Positions 1 to 7,301 of a DNA stretch of 17,766 bases are shown one piece after another. The notes beneath the pieces were generated by a model. It did not search any database, was not told where the DNA came from, and saw only the letters and a program-made list of their open reading frames with translations. The position numbers and the translations under genes were made by a program. The stretch comes from Natrinema soli (GTDB taxonomy: Archaea > Halobacteriota > Halobacteria > Halobacteriales > Natrialbaceae): the NCBI RefSeq assembly GCF_028618695.1, contig NZ_JAQIVI010000057.1:5074-22839 (forward strand). Direction: 5' to 3'. The first letter of the stretch is position 1; each line of letters begins with the position of its first letter.

Positions 1-1235
1 AGGACGTTCGGGAACGGAACGGTCTCCTGGTGGGTCGCTGGCGCTGGAAGTTGTTGCTCGAGCGTCTCATTCCCTGTCGACACTCCCGACGATGCGTCGT
101 TGAGCACTGGTACCGTCGTATTGGACTCGGGTTGATCCGGCGAGATCGGTAGCTCATCACCTGGCCGATGACCCCGCGTGGCGGTCTCGTACTGGCGCTG
201 TGAGTAGACGCCCCAGATATTCTCGATCTTGCCAGCGCCTTCTTCGAACGTCGCAGTACTCCAGAGCCGACGGTCATGGAGCGTCTCCGGGCCATCGAAC
301 TCGAGGATGAGCCGGTCGATACCGTCGTCTGATTCGATGATCGTCTGCTCGATCGACAGTTCTTGGTTCGTCGTGACGACAACGGGGGCCTCGTCTTGGA
401 CCGTGTGGGAGAGTCCGAGCGTCTCATTGTCGGTTGTATTCGACAGCACCCAGTCAGTCCCCTCACGGACGTAGGTGGTCTCCTGGACTGCAAGCCTCGA
501 GGTGATCGTCGCTTCCACCTCCATCGTTGTCGCCCCGCTCGCGTTCGCGTCCGCGTAGTCGAGCTGGTGGGGCGCCTCTGGATCACCACTCCATGACTGG
601 GACCCGATCTCGAGTGTCCGGTCGACCTCCTGATCGGTGAGTGTGACATTGAGGCAGGTCCGGGTCTGGTCGGTCGTGGTGCAGGTCCCCTCCGGGATGC
701 GAGTCGCATAATCGACGTGGGTGTAGACCGTCCCGTCACGCGGTACCAACAATAACTCACTCGAGTTGTCGTCTTGGGTGCCTGCGTCCGACTCCAGACG
801 GGTTTGTGTCCCCTCTGCTGTCCCAAGGATCGTTACGTGAGCGTCCGTGACGAGCGTGCCGTTCGAGCGTTTCGAGTCTGGGAACCAGAGACTCGTCGAC
901 TCGTTGCGCTCGATCGACTCGAGTTGCTCGAGATGATACTCTTGTAGTGTCTGCTGATCCGGGCCGACCTGATACGGGGGTTGGGTTGTCGAATGGTGGA
1001 AATCGCGTATTTGACTCAGCTCTGTTACCGAGATATTCGCTTCTTCATCGACTTCCTCGAGCTCTGGGAGCACGAACGGTGGGACTGAGCCAGCCTCGGG
1101 ATCCGGTTTATCGGAGATGAAGACGTCTGTGTCGTTGGCCGTCGTCTCCGCGGTGGACATCGTCGCTGCACCGCTAATTGACAGTGTCAGAGTGACAACG
1201 AGCAGCAGTACAAGCGACAATCGGTGGCCATCCAT
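1..1235 (-). CDS. Large secreted or membrane-anchored protein, partial (C-terminus outside window)
   Basis: The reading frame runs open from the ATG at 1235 down to base 1 and continues beyond the window. It begins with a signal peptide: MDGHR, then a hydrophobic run rich in Leu and Val, then SGAAT. The rest is an acidic, Ser/Thr/Asp-rich extracellular-type sequence with no cysteine cluster except a small C-x5-C pair (residues near 190, EGTCTTTDQTRTCLN), and it has several N-x-S/T sites. I do not recognise a catalytic motif. It lies 65 bases downstream of the pilin-like gene in the same direction, so the two are probably cotranscribed. A large surface protein next to a VirB2-like subunit fits a conjugation or secretion apparatus, but this is inference from context. 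No domain assignment can be made without the missing C-terminus. Confidence 0.8.
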   Translation of the reverse strand, partial: MDGHRLSLVLLLVVTLTLSISGAATMSTAETTANDTDVFISDKPDPEAGSVPPFVLPELEEVDEEANISVTELSQIRDFHHSTTQPPYQVGPDQQTLQEYHLEQLESIERNESTSLWFPDSKRSNGTLVTDAHVTILGTAEGTQTRLESDAGTQDDNSSELLLVPRDGTVYTHVDYATRIPEGTCTTTDQTRTCLNVTLTDQEVDRTLEIGSQSWSGDPEAPHQLDYADANASGATTMEVEATITSRLAVQETTYVREGTDWVLSNTTDNETLGLSHTVQDEAPVVVTTNQELSIEQTIIESDDGIDRLILEFDGPETLHDRRLWSTATFEEGAGKIENIWGVYSQRQYETATRGHRPGDELPISPDQPESNTTVPVLNDASSGVSTGNETLEQQLPAPATHQETVPFPNV

Positions 1236-1300
1236 TCGTGGGTGTGGGGGTGAAGGGGGTCGATTGAGGGGGGAAGTCGTGATTCTGTTGGCTGTGCTAC

Positions 1301-1639
1301 TTAGAAGGCGATCCAGGGGATGACCATCCCCGGGGCGAGGTTTTCGAAGAGCGTCACGAACACGTTGTAGCTGACCGAGAGGACGATCATCCCAGCGCCG
1401 CCCCACATACCTCGCCAGCCCCACTGGGCACGGTCGGCATGTTTGCCGGAGACGAACCAGGCAGCGGCACCAACGAGAAAGACGATGATGCCGAGCTGGC
1501 CGAGTGTTGTTGCGACGAAGGCTTCAATCTCCGACAGCGAGTTGTTGATCTCGCTCTCCTGGGCAGCAGCAACTCCGGTTGTTGCGATGAATGCAAACAG
1601 GCCGGTCAGGACTGTGGCTCCTTTCGTTCTGTATGCCAT
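1301..1639 (-). CDS. Small pilin-like (VirB2/TrbC-type) membrane protein
   Basis: This 112-residue protein has an N-terminal signal peptide ending in an AAA-QE cleavage-like site (about residue 26). A short Asn/Ser/Glu-rich stretch follows, then two hydrophobic helices (about residues 48-64 and 78-98) separated by a positively charged loop (SGKHADRAQWGWR). Signal peptide plus two helices in roughly 110 residues is the layout of VirB2/TrbC pilin precursors of type IV secretion systems, and this is the basis of the call. There is no sequence signature that proves it. The ATG at 1639 is supported by a TATA-like element about 30 bases upstream. It is probably cotranscribed with the downstream secreted protein. 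A generic two-helix membrane protein is the alternative. Confidence 0.75.
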   Translation of the reverse strand: MAYRTKGATVLTGLFAFIATTGVAAAQESEINNSLSEIEAFVATTLGQLGIIVFLVGAAAWFVSGKHADRAQWGWRGMWGGAGMIVLSVSYNVFVTLFENLAPGMVIPWIAF

Positions 1640-1663
1640 GCTCGGGTCTCTTAGCTACTAGCA

Positions 1664-1674
1664 TATATATTTAA
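1664..1674 (-). promoter_or_regulatory. TATA-box promoter of the pilin-like gene
   Basis: On the minus strand the sequence reads TTAAATATATA, centred about 30 bases before the ATG at 1639. That spacing is expected for a haloarchaeal promoter giving a leaderless or nearly leaderless transcript. The surrounding DNA is GC-rich, so the AT tract stands out. Confidence 0.6.
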
Positions 1675-1707
1675 TCCTAGATGTGGGTGTGGACACAAGT
1701 AGAACGA

Positions 1708-2373
1708 TCACTGAATGTAGTCACAGGCAATAGCCCATGCACCGAGGAGGACTGGCGGCCACACGATCGCCCCAATGAGTCCGAATTCGGGGCTCAATTC
1801 AAAGTCGGTCCAGGCAACCGCCGTCATCACAGCGGCCACGATTCCCAGTACACTCGTGACGAGGAGTGGTTTCGAGACGACCACCAGACTACCCAGCAGT
1901 GTCGCTCCCACCAGGAGGGCAGCCTCGATCTCCATTGCCATCGGAGCATATCCTGCGGAGAGAGCAATTCCCCGACCCACGAGGACGGCCCACAGAGCGA
2001 TTGCCAGCGCAGCAAAAATCCCGCGTGCAGTCGCTCGCAGTGGCCCAACCGTATACACGTGCGGGCCGTCACCGACCCAGTCACCGGTAAAGATATCGTG
2101 GTCGTGATGCCCCTGGTGGCATGATTCACACAGTGTTTCCAGATTTGACAGCCGGTTTGAGCCACCCTCCGCCAGCGGAGTGATATGGTGGGCGTGGAGC
2201 CGAACCCCCTCGTCACCAGCATGCGGACCGCTTTGTCGACCGCACGCTTGACATGTCCAGTCGTCGTGTCGGTAAACCGTCTTTCGACGGGCTTCCCAGT
2301 CTGGCGGACGATCCCCCGAATACGTGTCGGGATCGTCGTAGCGTGAGTTGATCTGTCTCTCGAGTGCGCTCAT
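1708..2373 (-). CDS. HNH endonuclease-like domain fused to a four-helix membrane domain
   Basis: This is a 221-residue protein. Residues 28-90 form an HNH nuclease module: CQAC at 41-44, the HHI core with His62/His63, SNRLSNLETLC with Asn at 73 and 77, then CESCH at 82-86. This is the two-CxxC zinc-bound HNH pattern seen in McrA-like nucleases. From about residue 115 the protein changes character and contains four hydrophobic helices (about 116-138, 148-170, 172-188, 197-217). HNH proteins of the stand-alone type are usually soluble, so the membrane half is unusual. The start codon overlaps the stop of the preceding 41-residue frame (ATGA), which implies translational coupling. The role is unknown: DNA entry or processing in conjugation, or a membrane-located defence effector, are both guesses. 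Confidence 0.85.
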   Translation of the reverse strand: MSALERQINSRYDDPDTYSGDRPPDWEARRKTVYRHDDWTCQACGRQSGPHAGDEGVRLHAHHITPLAEGGSNRLSNLETLCESCHQGHHDHDIFTGDWVGDGPHVYTVGPLRATARGIFAALAIALWAVLVGRGIALSAGYAPMAMEIEAALLVGATLLGSLVVVSKPLLVTSVLGIVAAVMTAVAWTDFELSPEFGLIGAIVWPPVLLGAWAIACDYIQ

Positions 2374-2495
2374 TCGATGTCGACCTCGAGTAGTTGCGTC
2401 TCATCGGTCACACTTTCGTCAGTGCCCAATTCGGGACACCCAGCCGCCCTGATTCCAACGAAAGTGGCGCTTGACCCAGCAAGGACCAGCCGCAT
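2370..2495 (-). CDS. Small 41-residue protein coupled to the HNH-membrane gene
   Basis: This short frame starts MRLVLAGSS and ends LLEVDIE, with its TGA sharing bases with the ATG of the HNH-membrane gene. Its ATG lies about 30 bases downstream of a TATA-like element on the minus strand, the position expected for a leaderless haloarchaeal gene. These two facts are the support for it being real. The N-terminal half is mildly hydrophobic and the C-terminal half acidic. I do not recognise the family. It could also be the remnant of a longer gene, or serve only as a leader that couples translation of the next gene. Confidence 0.5.
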   Translation of the reverse strand: MRLVLAGSSATFVGIRAAGCPELGTDESVTDETQLLEVDIE

Positions 2496-2521
2496 ATTAT
2501 CCGACAGTTTGTATCCGATCA

Positions 2522-2529
2522 GATATAGT
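2522..2529 (-). promoter_or_regulatory. TATA-like element for the 41-residue/HNH operon
   Basis: The minus strand reads CTATATCT, centred about 30 bases before the ATG at 2495. The same AT-rich segment sits 35 bases before the ATG at 2563 on the plus strand, so it may serve both divergent units. Confidence 0.45.
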
Positions 2530-2562
2530 TACCTAGGCAAAAGGCAAGGATGTTACCCCACA

Positions 2563-4049
2563 ATGACCGTCACCATCTCGAAAAAGATCGAAACTTCGGT
2601 GTGGACGGTCGTTCCGTCGTGCTTGTCTCATTACTGCCTGAAAAGGCCAAAGTTGTTGGTTAATAAATCCGGCCTGAAGATCACCGGCACTGAGGGAGAC
2701 GTCACGTGCCCAGCTATAGAAGAAAGAATCAAATCCCTTGCAGTCGAAGCCACGGATAGAATGCCAGAGTACATCGATCCACAGGTCGAGGATCTGCGCG
2801 GGAGCAAGAGCCCAATAGAGGTAACGCTCCTCATCGGAGTCTCTGGTGAGTACGACAATGACACCGTCTGTGAGCTAATTGAGCAGGTTGGTGCAACTGT
2901 CGACGCCGAAATCGGACGTGCAACGCTCAGAGTAGTTGCACCAGAAACAGCAATCGAATCGCTCTGTACGCTTGACGGGGTCAAATCGATCGAACTCGAG
3001 CGAGATGATGTGCAGGTGCTTGCCGAGGGAAATCCGCACTCCCGCCCACGTGTGACTCGGTAGTCGATCTTCGACAACGTGTTTTCGAGTCATATCTTCA
3101 GACGCTTGATGCCCGTGACTCGAAAAACAAGGGCCAGTTCATCCGAGTCGGCATCGTTGATTCGCTCTATCAATTAGGACCGGAGTTGGCAGACGCGTTC
3201 TCTGTCAATCGCCGCGAAAATTACGTCCATTCGGCGGTGAGCGATACGACTGGCCACGGTGGGGATGTATTCGAAACACTCGGCTATTTCGCTCCGGACG
3301 CAGAATTCAATCTGTACCGCGTGATTGCAGAGAACGGCCGAACACGGCGAGGAGACCTCGTTCAGGCAATCGCAGATGCGAGTCGCCACGGCCTCGACTT
3401 TCTGAACGTGTCAGTCGGAATTGCTCACCACGAGGAAGACGACTACGACTGTGGTGGCCACTGTCGTGTTGCTGATGAGGCGCGTCTTGCTATCGAGGAC
3501 GGATTGATCCTGGTCAGCGCAGCAGGTAATCGACGTCAAGATGATCCGCTGGCCGTCAACTGTCCGGCTCGAGTAGACAATGCAATCGGTGTCGGTGGGT
3601 TTGTCTCACATTGTCGTTCGGACCTCATTGAGAGCGACGCATCTGGGCAATACTGGGTTCGGAATGAAGGTCTGCAAGGCCCGTTCTGTGGACAACAGGG
3701 CTGTAGCCCCGATCGTTCGTGTGCCGAACACCGATACGAAAAACCGTGGTCCGGCAACGTCGCTTTCAGGAATGCGATTCCAGATGTGCTTGCCCCCGTA
3801 CACCATCCCGTGGACTCGCAGGGTACACCGTTGCTGCAGTCTGGAACAAGTTTTGCAGCACCGATCGTGTGCGGTATCCTTGTAGCGATTGCTGGTGATC
3901 TGCTCGAGCTTGGGGTAAATCCAACATCGGCAGAGTTTCAGACAGCAGTCACACAAGGCGCAGCTGCGTTAGATGAGGGGGAGATCGGAAAGTTCCAAGC
4001 TGGAGAAACATGGGACCTTCTGCAGGAGATGAGTTCGTCCACGTCCTGA
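2563..4049 (+). pseudogene. Subtilisin-like serine protease (S8 family), frameshifted
   Basis: The N-terminal part (ATG at 2563, open to the TAG at 3061-3063) has an inhibitor-like segment: a beta-strand-rich stretch ending IELERDDVQVLAEG, typical of the linker before an S8 catalytic domain. The catalytic domain continues in another frame, open from 3009 to 4049. It carries the Asp motif (VGIVDS), a His motif (TGHGGD), the oxyanion-hole Asn (VSAAGN) and the Ser motif (SGTSFAAP). All four active residues are present, so the break seems recent. Moving from one frame to the other needs a gain of one base (or a -1 shift) between about 3010 and 3063. No clear slippery heptamer is visible there. 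A sequencing error, a true mutation and programmed shifting are the options; mutation or error is most likely. No export signal is obvious, suggesting a cytoplasmic protease. An ATG at 2761 is an alternative start. Confidence 0.8.
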
Positions 4050-4065
4050 ACAACGGTGTTTGTTC
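4048..4065 (+). terminator. Possible hairpin at the end of the protease gene
   Basis: GAACAA and TTGTTC form a perfect 6-bp inverted repeat with a 6-base loop, overlapping the protease stop codon. The stem is weak and there is no strong T-tract after it, so the terminator reading is tentative. Confidence 0.25.
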
Positions 4066-4183
4066 TGGGATGACGTATGCACATACTCCCAACGCAGGCC
4101 CTTGTAGTCACACCCGTTGTGGCAGAAAGTATAATCCTATGCTCTTGTGGAGGAGATTGTTGGTAGCGATAGCTCATCCCGCA

Positions 4184-4250
4184 CTGGACCAACTATAGCA
4201 CCATCGTAGCCGATGATGACCGCTTTCTCCGCGTACCATAGTTGGTTCAG
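4184..4250. repeat. 15-bp inverted repeat between convergent genes
   Basis: The arms are CTGGACCAACTATAG at 4184-4198 and, on the opposite strand, CTGAACCAACTATGG at 4236-4250. They match at 13 of 15 positions and enclose 37 bases. The repeat lies in the 277-base gap between the protease and the pRiA4b-like gene, which converge. It could be a bidirectional terminator or the ends of a very small mobile-element remnant. I see no coding sequence in the rest of this gap. Confidence 0.5.
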
Positions 4251-4326
4251 TATGACAGCAAAATCATCGGAGGGCTCTCCACTATCGATGTGCTTCCGAA
4301 GAGTGGTTGACTAGTTCCTTTTCGAA

Positions 4327-4803
4327 TCACTGATATTGGGGATGATCGTCAAGTGAATACTGGTCGACTGGATCGCCCTTCTCGTTGACCACTTCGGGAC
4401 GCCTGCCGCCCGGTTCATCGTCAGTACTCTCCTTCAGAATCCCATAGAACCGCCACTCGTCACCGTAATCGAAGAGATAGCAAATCCGGTCACCAACCTT
4501 GAGATCCAACTGCCTCGCCAACTCAGTAATCGTCGTCTCACCTGCGTTATAGACCGTCTCGTCCCATCGCATCGCCTCACCACTCGGAAGATCTTCGTAC
4601 TCTTCCGGACGCTGGTACTTTACACTGCTTTGCCAGTAGTCTTGACCCACGCCGAAAAACCAGAGATGGGCCTGATTGAGTCCCATCGACTCGTTGATGA
4701 CGGCCTGGAATTCCGCTAACGTTCGGTCCTCGCCGACGATGATATCACGCCACAGCGCGGTCGGATCCCACTCGAGTTTGACGCGAAAGCGATAGGCCGT
4801 CAT
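4327..4803 (-). CDS. Plasmid pRiA4b ORF-3-like protein
   Basis: This 158-residue protein matches the pRiA4b ORF-3 family (also found as a passenger of IS1096). It has an N-terminal strand YRFRVKLEW, the segment LWRDIIV, a helix that aligns with the family, HLWFF, and the hallmark FDYGDEWRFYGIL (the family's YDFGD.W motif) near residue 115. It ends with a Pro/Asp-rich tail. The ATG at 4803 is one base after the stop of the upstream coiled-coil gene; an earlier in-frame ATG at 4818 would overlap that gene by 14 bases. The two genes form an operon. The molecular function of this family is not established; members are common on plasmids and beside mobile genes. The family call is firm, the role is not. 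Confidence 0.85.
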   Translation of the reverse strand: MTAYRFRVKLEWDPTALWRDIIVGEDRTLAEFQAVINESMGLNQAHLWFFGVGQDYWQSSVKYQRPEEYEDLPSGEAMRWDETVYNAGETTITELARQLDLKVGDRICYLFDYGDEWRFYGILKESTDDEPGGRRPEVVNEKGDPVDQYSLDDHPQYQ

Positions 4804-4804
4804 C

Positions 4805-5767
4805 TTACACCTCCACACCGGATCGAAAGCTCGTGAGGTCGTTGATCCGTTCTTCCAACTCTTCGATCTCGTCTCGTAGCTCCTCGGCTTCAGTCCCCTT
4901 TGTCGCAGACAGGCGGTCCTTGAGGCCCTGGAGCCGCGTCTCCTTCTCCTCTTCGTCGACCTCGGCCTTACGGACGTACTCGCGCTCTTCGATCTCGTAG
5001 ACGTCCGTCGGTGCTACCTCGGTTACCTCGAGCGCCTCGTCGACTTTCGTCGAGTCGACACTGGTGACCCGCTCACGAGGAATGCCGGCTTCATCGAGCG
5101 TCTCGAGGACCTCCTCCTCGTCCCGGAGCGACCGATACGTTCGACCGGTCCGCTGGATGGAGCCGAATTGCCCGTAAACGGGCTGGTCGTGATGAATGCG
5201 ATCGAGGAGGACGTTGGTAACGTCTCCACGGAGATTGTCGGCATCTCGTTGCACGTCCGAAAGCAGCGTATAGAGGTTGACCAGTGAGGCGGTTTCCAGA
5301 TCCTCGAGTTCGGAAACGTCGTAGCGCTCGAGCGCATCGATCAGTAACAGCGTGTCCGAGTAGACCGCGAGATCGGGCTCCGTCCGTTCCTCGTCACTAT
5401 TAGAAGAGCCACCTCGAACGAACTGAGACGGCGTTGGGTCATCGGTTTCACGAAGCGTTCCGGCCTGCTTGTCGATCTCGAAACGCGGGTGGAGACTCAA
5501 TACCGCTGGATACGGATCAGCTTCTGGCGGAAGGCGATCGAGTTCGAATGCAGCTATACCGCTCCGAACCCGGTCGATGAGGGTTTCGAACTGCTCTCGC
5601 TGGAGCGGGCGAGATTTTTCTGAGTCGACGAACCTTACGATGATGCGATGCTCTTGGACGTCCGTAATTCGAATCCGCTGCTCGGATAACGGCGTGATGA
5701 GTGTTGCGCCATCCTCGAGCGCCTCACACTCGGAGAGCAAATTATTCCACGTGGACGCGAAGGTCAT
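4805..5767 (-). CDS. Acidic coiled-coil protein, unknown function
   Basis: This 320-residue protein is of a family I do not recognise. Residues 1-75 look like a small beta-rich domain (TLITPLSEQRIRITDV, RIIVRFVDSE). A disordered acidic linker follows around 115-130. Residues 135-200 are helical (DTLLLIDALERYDVSELEDL). The C-terminal 80 residues are a Glu/Lys/Arg-rich coiled coil (EEEKETRLQGLKDRLS, EELRDEIEELEERI). A TATA-like element 27 bases upstream supports the ATG at 5767 as a leaderless start. It is divergent from the XPB-Bax1 pair across a 100-base gap and is followed at once by the pRiA4b-like gene. This placement suggests a joint module, but no partner interaction can be read from the sequence. 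Confidence 0.8.
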   Translation of the reverse strand: MTFASTWNNLLSECEALEDGATLITPLSEQRIRITDVQEHRIIVRFVDSEKSRPLQREQFETLIDRVRSGIAAFELDRLPPEADPYPAVLSLHPRFEIDKQAGTLRETDDPTPSQFVRGGSSNSDEERTEPDLAVYSDTLLLIDALERYDVSELEDLETASLVNLYTLLSDVQRDADNLRGDVTNVLLDRIHHDQPVYGQFGSIQRTGRTYRSLRDEEEVLETLDEAGIPRERVTSVDSTKVDEALEVTEVAPTDVYEIEEREYVRKAEVDEEEKETRLQGLKDRLSATKGTEAEELRDEIEELEERINDLTSFRSGVEV

Positions 5768-5791
5768 GGGGTGACATACGCACTTGGTACA

Positions 5792-5797
5792 GTAAAA
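5792..5797 (-). promoter_or_regulatory. TATA-like element of the coiled-coil/pRiA4b operon
   Basis: The minus strand reads TTTTACT, centred 27 bases before the ATG at 5767, the spacing for a leaderless transcript. Confidence 0.5.
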
Positions 5798-5867
5798 CCG
5801 TTCGCGGCAGCTCTATCACGCCTTTTCCAACACAGCTAACCGCACTGATCGACGATACTGGTCACGG

Positions 5868-7301
5868 ATGAACCTCGAGTTCGACGACGGAACGCTCCTG
5901 CTCCGCGACGCACCTGAGGGAGTTCCCTACGCAGAGTGGGATGACCGCGTCGACGAATTTCGAGCTCAGGCCTATCGCTATCGGTCGCTTCTTGACTGGG
6001 CAGACAAGTGGCAGACCGACTCCAGTGACGATGGCCAATCGACTCTCCGGCAGAGCGCTCGTCAATCCCAGCCTCTCGATCTCGAGGACAGCGCCTGTTC
6101 CTATCCCGATCTCGCACTCACACCGACCATTCAAGTTGACCCTCGTCACTACCAGCAGGCCGCTCTCGAGGCCTGGCGCGAGCACGAACGCCGGGGCAGT
6201 GTCGTGCTGCCGACCGGCAGTGGGAAGACCTTTCTCGGACTGCAAGCGATCATGGACGCTGGCGTCGCGACACTCGTTGTTGTTCCGACAATCGATCTCA
6301 TGAACCAGTGGCACGCCACACTGACCAATGCCTTTGGTGACCAACTGCCGAATGGCGTCGGTGTCCTCGGCGGTGGGTCTCACGACATCACTGCCGTGAC
6401 TGTCACGACCTACGACAGCGCCTATCGCTACGTCAACGAGTACGGTGATCAGTTCGGTCTCCTCATCGTCGACGAGGTGCATCACCTACCGGCTCCGACC
6501 TACCGCCAGATCCCTGAGATGATGATCGCTCCGTACCGACTCGGACTCACCGCCACCTACGAACGGGCCGACAACAAACACGAGACGCTCGAAGAGCTGC
6601 TCGGTCCAGTCGTCTACGAAGAGAATGTGGATGCGCTCGCCGGCGAGTTCCTCAGTGAGTACGAAACTATCCACCTCGAGGTCGAACTCACACCCGAGGA
6701 ACGCCAGCAGTACGACACGGAGTACGAGATCTATCGTGAGTACGTCGATAGCCACGAGTTCGACATCTGGAAGGAACGAGGGTATCAGGAGTTTCTCAGA
6801 CGCTCGTCCTACGATTCACAGGGGCGACGGGCACTGATCGCCAAACAGCGCGCCGAGGAGATTGCCCGAACAGCCCACAAAAAGCTCGATACCCTCGATA
6901 CGCTCATCAAACAGCATCACGACGACCGTGTCATCATCTTTACCGCCAACAACGACTTTGCCTACGATATCTCCCAGGAATTCATCGTTCCCTGCATCAC
7001 CCATCAGACACCGACTGACGAGCGAACCGACCTTCTCGAGCGCTTCCAGACTGGCGAGTACTCGATGCTCGTGACATCGCAGGTCCTCGACGAAGGAATC
7101 GACGTCCCCGCGGCCAATGTGGGAATCATCCTCTCCGGAAGTGCCTCAAAACGCCAGTACGCTCAACGCCTTGGCCGAATTCTCCGCCCAACAGACGATC
7201 GACAGCCCGCACGACTGTACGAGATCATCGCCGCGAACACGAAGGAACGGTACGTCTCTCAGCAACGCCGGCAGGGGGTGAATTCCAGTGCTGACAGCTG
7301 A
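5868..7301 (+). CDS. XPB/Rad25-type superfamily 2 DNA helicase
   Basis: This is a 477-residue helicase. The N-terminal 90 residues form a damage-recognition-like region. Then come the Q-like motif (RHYQQAALEAW, about 94-103), Walker A (PTGSGKT, 115-121), motif Ia (VVVPTIDLMNQW), the DEVH box (202-205), motif III (GLTATYER), the long helical insert that resembles the XPB thumb (about 255-325), and motif VI (QRLGRILRP). These features and length fit archaeal XPB, an ATP-driven 3'-5' DNA translocase that opens DNA around lesions together with the Bax1 nuclease. Bax1 follows directly with a 14-base overlap, the known gene pairing in archaea. Haloarchaeal chromosomes already carry such genes, so this copy beside plasmid replication genes is probably accessory. 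No clear TATA element was found at the expected spot upstream of the ATG. Confidence 0.93.
   Translation: MNLEFDDGTLLLRDAPEGVPYAEWDDRVDEFRAQAYRYRSLLDWADKWQTDSSDDGQSTLRQSARQSQPLDLEDSACSYPDLALTPTIQVDPRHYQQAALEAWREHERRGSVVLPTGSGKTFLGLQAIMDAGVATLVVVPTIDLMNQWHATLTNAFGDQLPNGVGVLGGGSHDITAVTVTTYDSAYRYVNEYGDQFGLLIVDEVHHLPAPTYRQIPEMMIAPYRLGLTATYERADNKHETLEELLGPVVYEENVDALAGEFLSEYETIHLEVELTPEERQQYDTEYEIYREYVDSHEFDIWKERGYQEFLRRSSYDSQGRRALIAKQRAEEIARTAHKKLDTLDTLIKQHHDDRVIIFTANNDFAYDISQEFIVPCITHQTPTDERTDLLERFQTGEYSMLVTSQVLDEGIDVPAANVGIILSGSASKRQYAQRLGRILRPTDDRQPARLYEIIAANTKERYVSQQRRQGVNSSADS

Noticed and set aside
229..596. Plus-strand frames of 77-81 codons
   Set aside because: They are opposite to a continuous secreted-protein frame with a signal peptide, and their composition (Ser/Arg-rich) is that of antisense to GC-rich haloarchaeal coding DNA.
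1681..2124. 147-codon plus-strand frame opposite the HNH gene
   Set aside because: The minus strand encodes a clear HNH domain plus membrane helices; the plus frame has no domain features.
5862..6485. 207-codon minus-strand frame opposite XPB
   Set aside because: It is antisense to the helicase motifs and has no features of its own.
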